From the IMG/VR virus record IMGVR_UViG_3300005253_002442, positions 1 to 28,135 of that record: a stretch of DNA of 28,135 bases. One strand, 5' to 3'. The notes beneath the pieces were generated by a model. It was not told the origin of the DNA, did no database searches, and saw only the letters and a program-made list of their open reading frames with translations. The translations under genes and the position numbers were made by a program. The DNA comes from a virus. Of the stretch, positions 15,069 to 23,000 are shown one piece after another (position 1 is the stretch's first letter; the number at the start of each line of letters is the position of its first letter).

Positions 15069-15215
15069 CTATTTTAGTTCCTTACCATCTTTGCCAATAT
15101 TTTTAGCAGCTTGCTGAGCTGCCTTAAGGGCTTTTTTGGTTTTTTCGTCATCAGCTTCTTCTGCGCCGCTGACTATATCAAGTATCTCGCCTTCGCCATA
15201 TTTAACTATTGCCAT
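15069..15215 (-). CDS. 48-residue virion-operon protein
   Basis: A small protein starting MAIVKYGEGEILDIVSG, followed by an acidic then Lys/Ala-rich helix (KTKKALKAAQQAAKNIGKD). The ATG at 15215 has GGAG 7 bases upstream and follows the previous stop by one base, so I prefer it to a longer frame from 15284 that would run into that gene. I do not recognise a family. Its position between two structural-type genes suggests a small virion or assembly factor. Confidence 0.65.
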   Translation of the reverse strand: MAIVKYGEGEILDIVSGAEEADDEKTKKALKAAQQAAKNIGKDGKELK

Positions 15216-15216
15216 T

Positions 15217-15969
15217 TTATTCTCCAAAGTTTCCCATATTTGTATCTCCAGGCATTCGATTAGGATAAAGCATTCGTTGAGCATCGCTCATATTTAATGA
15301 TTGTCCTGGTGCCTCAGGTGCTGGAAATGCGTCTGGGTTCAGTGCCTTTTCTCTCTCTTCACGCAACCGTGTAACTAGCGGTAGTTCGGTCTTATTTATA
15401 TCAATAGACAATTCATCACCAGTTTCATTCATCCAAGTCTTTGTTAAAAAATCCCTATCTATATGTTCAATTATTGTATCATATATAAATTCATCTAATT
15501 CTGCTGCTTGCTTTTTTATTTGATCAATCGTACTAATAACCTTATCTCTAAAATCAGAAGACTGAATGTCGTTCTTTAATGTATTGAGAAATGCCTCTAC
15601 AAAACCCTCTACATCTCCAATGCTATCAACAAAAGTATTGATAAGTTCTCTTACAACATTATCACCGGTGGTGAATTTATTTAGCTTTCTAATGCCCATC
15701 AATGCATGAGTCTTTACCTCGTTAAAATTATCTTTAACTCTGGTGCTATACCTTCCTTGTAATACACCCCTGTTATTTACAACAGATTCTGTAGAGATAT
15801 CTGTTTGCGCGACAAAAGGATCATAAATATGATCTAAATGTTCCACTGCCACGTTTAAAGCTTTTGCAGCCGCCTCAAACTGCATCTTGGCCTGTAAAAC
15901 ATCTTCCTTTTCGTTATCCGGTATATCACAAGACATTTGTATATCATTTGCTATGCGTCTAAACATCAT
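15217..15969 (-). CDS. Unknown helical virion-operon protein
   Basis: A 250-residue, mostly helical soluble protein with no signal or membrane segment. The N-terminal half includes KMQFEAAAKALNVAVEHLDH (about 28-47), and the middle has several amphipathic helices (ELINTFVDSIGDVEGFVEAF, TIDQIKKQAAELDEFIYD). The C-terminus is Pro/Met/Asn-rich (APEAPGQSLNMSD, YPNRMPGDTNMGNFGE). It lies between the phosphatase-like gene and a 48-residue gene in the leftward operon. No function can be read from the sequence. Confidence 0.75.
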   Translation of the reverse strand: MMFRRIANDIQMSCDIPDNEKEDVLQAKMQFEAAAKALNVAVEHLDHIYDPFVAQTDISTESVVNNRGVLQGRYSTRVKDNFNEVKTHALMGIRKLNKFTTGDNVVRELINTFVDSIGDVEGFVEAFLNTLKNDIQSSDFRDKVISTIDQIKKQAAELDEFIYDTIIEHIDRDFLTKTWMNETGDELSIDINKTELPLVTRLREEREKALNPDAFPAPEAPGQSLNMSDAQRMLYPNRMPGDTNMGNFGE

Positions 15970-16037
15970 AATATCTCACAAGTTACATCTACTTGAAATG
16001 GTTATCTATTAGTAGTTCTTATTATCCCCTGCGTACA

Positions 16038-16883
16038 TTAAAGATTGCTAGACCCGCCAGTTCCTGAAGGCCCCACGCCTCCCGGCAATCCGCCACCTTC
16101 ATCATAAGAAAATCCACCAGTATTTTCATCATCACCAGCAAGTGGTCCAGCACCACGTATTCCTTCAAAATTATCATACTGACCAACTTGAGGGGCCATG
16201 TTGGCTGCTAACTCTTCTAATAATAGCGCCCTTAACTTTCGAACCCTTTTTTCTTTCTCAGATGCGGGATGTTGCATCTTTAAATTAAATGCGTTTGGAT
16301 CTCTAAATGCAGGAGGAGTATCTTCAATGGGAGTGTTTTCAATAGGAACCTCAGGAGCAAACGACTGCTGAAGAGAAAAAGAAGAAGCGGGAGGAACTCT
16401 GCCCATATCAAAATGATCCCTCATCTGATCAACACTACTTTGAGCTTCTTTTGTTATAATCTTCCTATAAAGCGCTTCTGTGTTGTTATCTAATTTATTG
16501 CCAAACCCATATGTTTCAGCTTCACTCAGTGCCTTATCAACACTCCAACCATCATGGTCAGTACGATAAAGAGCGATAGCCATTCCTGTTCTGTCACTGC
16601 CATGCCGGCAATGCACATAAATAGGCTGATGTCTATTTAGTATAGATACAATATGATTTTGTAAATACTTCATTAAGCTAAATGAGTCACTTCCGCTAAT
16701 TGGTATTACAATATGACGCATACCAAGTTCTTTTACTTTAGACGAAATATTAGATGCAATACTCCCATCAAGACTTAAAATAGTCTTCATGTTAAAAACA
16801 TCAGACAATAATTCAAGATCGCTATCACTAGGAGCGCCTCCCCTATAAATCTCGCCCGAAACTCTATCAAATCTATCTATCAT
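16038..16883 (-). CDS. Dual-specificity / tyrosine phosphatase-like protein with disordered C-terminal tail
   Basis: A 281-residue protein. Residues 1-150 match the cysteine phosphatase fold: IYRGGAPS near the N-terminus (as in DSP-type 'vyRGgqP'), the strand TILSLDG, and the active-site loop VHCRHGSDRTG with His91, Cys92 and Arg98 (HCx5R). Asp66 in SGSDSF could be the general acid. The substrate may be a phosphoprotein, an inositol phosphate or an RNA 5' end; the sequence does not decide. Residues 150-281 are Pro-, Gly- and Ser-rich with one basic helix (KEKRVRKLRALLLEELAA) and resemble tails of neighbouring virion proteins. It starts 2 bases after the previous stop. A phosphatase among portal-adjacent genes is unusual; it could be packaged and delivered into the host. 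Confidence 0.82.
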   Translation of the reverse strand: MIDRFDRVSGEIYRGGAPSDSDLELLSDVFNMKTILSLDGSIASNISSKVKELGMRHIVIPISGSDSFSLMKYLQNHIVSILNRHQPIYVHCRHGSDRTGMAIALYRTDHDGWSVDKALSEAETYGFGNKLDNNTEALYRKIITKEAQSSVDQMRDHFDMGRVPPASSFSLQQSFAPEVPIENTPIEDTPPAFRDPNAFNLKMQHPASEKEKRVRKLRALLLEELAANMAPQVGQYDNFEGIRGAGPLAGDDENTGGFSYDEGGGLPGGVGPSGTGGSSNL

Positions 16884-16885
16884 AT

Positions 16886-17401
16886 CTACAAATTGTTAGA
16901 AGCACTTACTAGTACTTGTTGTACAAACTCTGCTGCGTACCCGCTTAGAAGAGTTTTGATTAGTGTTAACGCTTGGCCATATGCTGCAGTATCAGGCAAT
17001 GTGGTTCCAGATATTTCTGCAACATTCATGCTAAGAATTTTTTTTCTCATAGTGTCGTAAGTTATGTCTTTTTCCTGCGGCACTCTTGCTAGTATAACCC
17101 TTACGATTTCAGCAACGGTTTTTCCAACCTCATTTGGATTGTTACTTGTTCCTACCGCTGCTTGTGCTAATTTTACAAAACGTGAATGATATGATGCTCT
17201 AGCCTCTTCAAGCGCAATGTCCTGATGATTATCTTCTAATCCTTGATCTAATACATTATCAAAAGCATCTTTGAATTTTTTCATGAATAGCTGGATCTTT
17301 TTAGGATCATTCTTATTTAATTCTCGCATGGTGGAAGAATAGGTATCCACAGATTCTTCAGTAGATGCTAGAATTGTTAGAAGTTCACTTTTTCTATCCA
17401 T
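16886..17401 (-). CDS. Unknown 171-residue virion-operon protein
   Basis: A helical protein beginning MDRKSELLTILASTEES, with a charged middle (KKIQLFMKKFKDAFDNVLDQ near 35-54) and a more hydrophobic C-terminal region (YGQALTLIKTLLSGYAAEFV). Its ATG overlaps the stop of the previous gene by one base (TAATG), so translation is probably coupled. No motif was recognised. Confidence 0.75.
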   Translation of the reverse strand: MDRKSELLTILASTEESVDTYSSTMRELNKNDPKKIQLFMKKFKDAFDNVLDQGLEDNHQDIALEEARASYHSRFVKLAQAAVGTSNNPNEVGKTVAEIVRVILARVPQEKDITYDTMRKKILSMNVAEISGTTLPDTAAYGQALTLIKTLLSGYAAEFVQQVLVSASNNL

Positions 17402-17739
17402 TATTTATTCTGTCTTTTCAGATTGCGAATATTGTTTCTCTCTTTATACTCATCAATATAAATATCGCTAATATTGCCCTTGCCCTGAAGTTCCATAATA
17501 GACACAACCGACCAGGCATTTATTAGAACTTGCTGTTTATGACTGCCAACATTACATTCAATAACAATACCATCACCAATAACCTCTCTAAGATGACCAC
17601 GGATAACATGTTTTTGCCCAACAGTATGATCAGCAAACTGAAGAGAAGTTGCGACCTCACCGGTGTTTATTTCGACAAGCTTATCCTTATACATCTCTAA
17701 TGCGGCTGCCGCAAAACCGTTAGCCTTAGCCTTAGCCAT
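17401..17739 (-). CDS. Small beta-rich virion-operon protein
   Basis: A 112-residue protein. Residues about 18-85 alternate short strands (KLVEINTGEVATSLQF, HVIRGHLREVIGDGIVIECN, QQVLINAWSVVSIMEL) in a way that recalls a small SH3- or Sm-like barrel, followed by a basic tail (KERNNIRNLKRQNK). The start overlaps the end of the hydrolase gene by 8 bases. A head-tail connector or a nucleic-acid-binding role would fit a small barrel, but this is inference. Confidence 0.7.
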   Translation of the reverse strand: MAKAKANGFAAAALEMYKDKLVEINTGEVATSLQFADHTVGQKHVIRGHLREVIGDGIVIECNVGSHKQQVLINAWSVVSIMELQGKGNISDIYIDEYKERNNIRNLKRQNK

Positions 17740-18829
17740 GTAGTATCCTGTTCATATTAAAATGTTTACGATTTTTTATAAGCACACTATCTTTAATACA
17801 ACTATACTTAGATAATAAGCCGGGCAACATAATTACTGAAATCTTAGATTGTACCCGCTTATTCATTTCATTAGCAATAAGCTTACATAATTCCTCGGTA
17901 GCCCCAGTTAGGGTTTTTTCATTACCAACTGCTGAGCACTGAATCTCTACCTCATTATTCTCGCCACAGACAGAAACATCTGCATCTATAAAGCGCTTCA
18001 AAATGCTGGCGGTTACTCTTGCATATTCAAGTTTATTATAATTACAATCTCCGCTAACACAAACTAAGACATCGCTTATTGGAAGCTTTTCGCGTAATAT
18101 GCTATTCTTTACTATTTTAGTAAGTTTATTCTTTGCATATAATCGCCGAGTTAACATATCAACGTCGTTTGAGGGATTTTGGTTTATAGTCATCTTTTCT
18201 TCGTCAGAATAGTCACTAGCCAAATTCTTAATGGCTAGTTTTTCTCCAGGAGCCGCGACGGGATTTGACTTTAAATTGGCCATTTTAGGGGCCACATTTT
18301 TCATAAAGCGCCCATATAGATCATTAGAGCGTTTGGCATAGCTTTTAATACTAGCCGTGTAATAACTATTTACACCTAATACTACAGATGCGCTTTCGGG
18401 GTCTCCTGCAGCCATCCAATCAAGCGCTCCGCTATATCTCTGCCCATTAAGGAACGACCAATATCCGGCTGCCCCTTGAACTAGAGTTGGATAAGATCTC
18501 CATTTAGTCCCCGCCTCTATATACTTTTTGCCCCCACGAGTAAACTCAACGGTATCTTTAACAAAATAGTTATTTGATTGCATCCAGCCTTTAGCTGCCT
18601 TAATGTTTCCAATGTTGTTATTTGGAATCTCGACTGGCCAGCCACTTTCGTGCACAGCCTGCGCCCAACCACCCGCTAACACTTCAGCCGAAGGATCTTC
18701 TTTAAAAACCAGATTATAACTTTCTCTCATGGCTTCGGCCAGTTTCAAATCGGACACTACAACTTTGTTACGGGGCACCATATTGGCACCTTTTAGTAAA
18801 GTAGAATATTTTCTAAGAGCATTAGTCAT
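17732..18829 (-). CDS. Peptidoglycan hydrolase, GH73-like glucosaminidase domain with C-terminal extension
   Basis: A 365-residue protein whose N-terminal part (about 25-185) resembles GH73/FlgJ-type N-acetylglucosaminidases. It has GGWAQAVHESGWPV with a candidate catalytic Glu71, NNIGNIKA near 81-88, KWRSYPTLVQGAAGYWSFL, and the Tyr-rich SYYTASIKSYAKRSNDLY near 155-172. Such enzymes cut the glycan backbone of peptidoglycan. There is no signal peptide and no holin next to it; it lies inside the structural operon, so it is more likely a virion-associated lysin for entry than the lysis endolysin. The C-terminal 180 residues are unassigned and carry Cys residues (VCVSGDCNYNK, VSVCGENNEVEIQC). 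It starts 2 bases past the preceding stop. Confidence 0.78.
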   Translation of the reverse strand: MTNALRKYSTLLKGANMVPRNKVVVSDLKLAEAMRESYNLVFKEDPSAEVLAGGWAQAVHESGWPVEIPNNNIGNIKAAKGWMQSNNYFVKDTVEFTRGGKKYIEAGTKWRSYPTLVQGAAGYWSFLNGQRYSGALDWMAAGDPESASVVLGVNSYYTASIKSYAKRSNDLYGRFMKNVAPKMANLKSNPVAAPGEKLAIKNLASDYSDEEKMTINQNPSNDVDMLTRRLYAKNKLTKIVKNSILREKLPISDVLVCVSGDCNYNKLEYARVTASILKRFIDADVSVCGENNEVEIQCSAVGNEKTLTGATEELCKLIANEMNKRVQSKISVIMLPGLLSKYSCIKDSVLIKNRKHFNMNRILHG

Positions 18830-18831
18830 GA

Positions 18832-19962
18832 TTAGTTTTCTTCCAAAATTCCTTCTGTAATAGCAATAAGCCTAAGGCTGCTTTCTGGATCATTTTCTTC
18901 AATCTGTCCAGAATACTTGGCAATCATTGCCGCTAACAAATATGGGTCATTCATTGATGAAGCCTTTTTAAGCTCATCAACAAATCGCATATGTTGCAAT
19001 TTAAGCATTGCATATCTTAATTCCTCTGTTCCTGATTCAGGATCTATTTTCCATTCCACTTCTTTTCTCCCTGGTCGAGGGGTTGTGTCACCACCACCAA
19101 CACCATATGGGGTGCGCTGCGTTTGTGGTGCCGGCTCTTCTTCCTCTATTGGCTCTTCCGCAAGAGGTCGCTCAAGCAGTATCGGCTCTGACGATTTTTC
19201 TGGTTTATCTATCTCTGTATCTATCTCTGTATCTATCTCTGTATCTATCGTTTCTGGTTCTTTTTCTATATCTGGAACAAGATCTGCTATATATGCTTTA
19301 TATACCTTTTTAAACGAATGCTCAAAACCTTGTTGACTTAATCCGATCATCTTCAGTGTATTAATATATGTTACAATATCATTCTCATTTCTAGCTTTTT
19401 TTAGCTTCTCAACCATATGAGTGACAATTTTCGCGGTTGCCGTCGCTGAATTATATAGTGAAATTATAGCGCGGAGCCTCTCTTCCTTTTCTGCCGGCTC
19501 CAAGTTGGCAGAATGCCAAGCTTCATGAAAATTCGATAAAAACTCGGTTTGATCCGCCGTAGATATTTTAAGAGGTGGCGTGTTTTTATTAAACTCATCA
19601 AGTTCAACATCATATTTTTCATCTAGCTCTTTACCGGCATCAACAATACCACTTAATGCTTCATAGATCTCATTCAGAAACATTACAACTTTAAGCTGTA
19701 TATCGTCAGAGGCTATATCGCGGCGGTCCAATAATTTCTCAATAGCGCCAACCATACTGTTTAGACGCTCTGCAAAGTCATGAATCTTAATATCAATATT
19801 ATCGTTTATAAAGTTAAGCAATTCTAAATCAGAAGAATCAGCTATTTTAGCATTAAGAAAAGACCCCAAGGTCCATTTGTTCACAGAAATAACCTTCCTA
19901 GACCATAGATATGGACTTTCCTCAATAATTACAGCAATGTCGTCAAACACATTATTTTGCAT
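18832..19962 (-). CDS. Unknown helical virion-operon protein with a TEID repeat linker
   Basis: A 376-residue protein directly downstream of portal. The N-terminal 235 residues are helical and acidic (for example HDFAERLNSMVGAIEKLLDR). An acidic linker (about 235-300) holds TEID in tandem (IDTEIDTEIDTEID), then EEPIEEEEPAPQTQRT and a Gly-rich turn. A C-terminal helical region follows (EELRYAMLKLQHMRFVDELKK, then DPYLLAAMIAKYSGQI). GGAG lies 7 bases ahead of the ATG. No family was recognised. Its place between portal and hydrolase suggests a portal-linked or internal head protein. Confidence 0.75.
   Translation of the reverse strand: MQNNVFDDIAVIIEESPYLWSRKVISVNKWTLGSFLNAKIADSSDLELLNFINDNIDIKIHDFAERLNSMVGAIEKLLDRRDIASDDIQLKVVMFLNEIYEALSGIVDAGKELDEKYDVELDEFNKNTPPLKISTADQTEFLSNFHEAWHSANLEPAEKEERLRAIISLYNSATATAKIVTHMVEKLKKARNENDIVTYINTLKMIGLSQQGFEHSFKKVYKAYIADLVPDIEKEPETIDTEIDTEIDTEIDKPEKSSEPILLERPLAEEPIEEEEPAPQTQRTPYGVGGGDTTPRPGRKEVEWKIDPESGTEELRYAMLKLQHMRFVDELKKASSMNDPYLLAAMIAKYSGQIEENDPESSLRLIAITEGILEEN
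19207..19250. repeat. 12-base tandem repeat encoding TEID units
   Basis: Three perfect copies of ATCTATCTCTGT plus a partial fourth. The 12-base period keeps the reading frame and encodes the TEID repeats in the acidic linker. Confidence 0.9.
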
Positions 19963-20025
19963 ACCAAATCTCCACCCTTAGAGCGCTACTATAGATTCAG
20001 TAATATATTGTAATATGCCTGTCAA

Positions 20026-23000
20026 TTATGGCCCAGCCGGCGGTCCTGCCTCCGGTAATTCGCCCTCAGGCGGGGCTCCACCCGGAGGTCCACCTAGACC
20101 ACCTGGAGGTGGTCCTAATCCTGGCAGCTCTGGAAGCTCAGGACCGCCTTCACCTGCACCTTCTTCGGTTTCACCTGGAAGTAGACCCTCATCTGGCTCA
20201 TCAATGGCATCATCAGGCCCCAAAGAACGAAGCTCATTAAGAGGAATTTTAGCTAGCGCAACCTTCTCTCTGTCATTAATAGCGTCTTGAATAGCTTCAA
20301 CCTTCATCTTTCTTACTTCATCTTCCCAATCAAGACCAAGAGATCGATAAACCGTTTGAGTGGCCACTCTCTTATCTGGCCCCTGCCCTTGAGATAGCTG
20401 TACTAATGTCTGAATATGATCTCCGGCATCAAATAATGACATATGATTCCATTCAACCTCAGGAACGATAAGTACCTTCTCGCCTTCCTTTCGTTCATAG
20501 AAATCATTAATCTTTGATATTGGGGCAAATACTTTTCTTCTAAGCCAAGAGCCGAGCATATTTCTAAACTGTAAATATCTCTGCTTTAGAACATCTAGTG
20601 TTACTCCACCATTCGCATAGGTTACATCCGCACCGCCATCCATTAATACCTGAGGAATCATTAGCCCTATATAAATCTCTTTAAGAAGCTGTGTGATATC
20701 ATTAGCAATATCAATGATTCCGGCATTATGGCCTACACGTTCAACTGTAACGGCCTCATGAGTGAAGATCTTGAAATCTTTATCATATTGAGAATTCCCC
20801 TGTATTGTTATTTTCCCATTTCGTCTTGTTATGAATAAACCTGTTGGCACAGTAAAACACCATACTTTCCCCTGATACGGAACCTTAGAAACTATTTCTT
20901 TTTTCTCTTTTGTTCTAGGGTCTATACTGTATTTGTTAACAAATGGTTTATTGCCAATGTTAGAATTGGACCATTGTACAGTATATAGTTCATGGTGATG
21001 ATGATTTTCACTTTCACGCGAGAACATGGTAGGAACAAAGCCGATCTTATAAACCATCTCATATACATCGTCAGCTAATTGCTTCGAAGATGTATAATAG
21101 AAAAAGCCATTCAAATCTTTGTTTTTTGGCCTTACATAATTGCTTCCATCACCGACCACCATAGCGGCTAACAATATTTTCAATAATCGCGGACTCAAGT
21201 TTAAAACCCATTTAGGAATTATTTTATTATAAGATTTATAACCCTCATCACTACCTATTTCATTCACAAAATGATTAAATAATTCTCTACCACAAAAAGT
21301 AATGTCCCAACCCTTTGCCCCGTCTCTCTTAAAAAACCTTTCAGAAAACGTCTTATCTATAATTACAGCAAAATCATGAGCACATTTTCGCATGGTCTCA
21401 AAATGCGGATTTTTAGAACCGTCTTTGTTTGTTATATTTTGACAAACGCCTATTGTGTTTTGTGATTTATTATTCGTATATAGGCAACCTTCACTTATCA
21501 TGTACCCAAGTAGCTCTAAATATAATTCTATAGGAACATTCTTTTGATTTACATTAACCTCCTTAATAGAATCATTTCCTTTCCATTTAATTTGCGATCT
21601 AAATCTACGATCCCAAAACTTCATATCCTTAATTCGAACTTTGTCCCAATTATCCCACTTCCAGGTACGGCCTTTTCCTGTTCCGGTAAACTTCTTATGT
21701 TGTACCCACATTTTATGATTAGGAGTAACTTTTATATCCATCTTATTATTATGTATGTGATACATTTCTCCATCATAATCATAAATATGAGCGGCAGAAG
21801 GCGCATGATACTCTAACTGTTCATTATCGGAATTAAAACAAGCAATCTTAAAACCTGTTCTCGTTCTAGCCCCAACGGAATGAAATGATCCAGTTGTACC
21901 ATCTGCTACCATAATTTCTTCAATTACTTCATCATATTTTTTAAACCCTTTATCTGTTAAAACTTCAGTTTCTTCATCATGACATTCCTCAAAGATTTGA
22001 CGCCATGCCTCAAGATCTACTGGTGTGGGCTTATAATTCTCACCAGCCCCGCCAATCTTAACGAGTGTTAGTGGATTAATCATATTATCTGCTTGTGCAA
22101 ACTTCGAATTCCCATGTATAGAAATTTTATCATTCCGCCTAGTAATAAATGCACCAGTAGGGACTGTGAAACACCAAACGACTCCATCATAATCTACTTC
22201 ATTTACAGTTGCTCCGCCACCATTGTTATTAGCCTTTTTAACACCCGTATAAACGAGAGGCTCTCTGCCATAGTTAGTTGTAGACCAGCATACAATATAC
22301 TCGGTTACAACTCTACCATCAGTCTTTTTCGCAACACTTGTACATATAGTTGGAACGTGGCCTAATTTAAATGCAAGCTCATAAACATCATCAGCAAGGT
22401 GTTTAGATACAGTTGAATATTTAAAAAGTTTAGACTTTGTTCCATATTTACTAGTTACAGTCGTTCCGTCTCCTTGCATCATTGATTGAAGCAAAATAAG
22501 TAATAATTCAGAATGTAGACCAAAAACCCAACGAGGCAATCTCTTTTCATAAGAACCGGCCTTCTCTCCATTGCCAATCTCATTCAAAAAATGCTCTACG
22601 ATTTCTTTACCATGAATTATTCCCTCCCACTTTTCTTTGGGGGCATTCTTTGAATAACCAGAACCCTTTATTCCAACATAGTGGCCACATTTTCTATTAA
22701 GACATGATGCAAATTTATTAAATGTTTCACGCATCTCTTCATAGCATCTATTGCTAGTAAGCTGGCTTGTAATTATCTTTGCATCATATCTTCCCTTTTT
22801 ATAGTTTTTATAAACGCAACCTTCGGACGCCATATAACCAAGGACCTTTAAATACAAACCAATTGGCACTTTATGTCCAGCTACATCAATGTCCTCTAAA
22901 CGCTGCTCGCCATTCCACTTGGCATGAGACTTAAACTTATAATAAGTTTTCTTTTCTAAAAGTTCTGACGCCCTGCGTAAACTAAAATCTGTCCACCCTT

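Noticed and set aside
19008-19313. Leu-rich plus-strand frame that looks membrane-like
   Set aside because: Antisense shadow of the TEID repeat and acidic linker of the 376-residue protein.
20015-20290. Pro/Gly/Ser-rich plus-strand frame at the portal 3' end
   Set aside because: Mirror of the Pro/Gly-rich portal tail; no promoter or Shine-Dalgarno.
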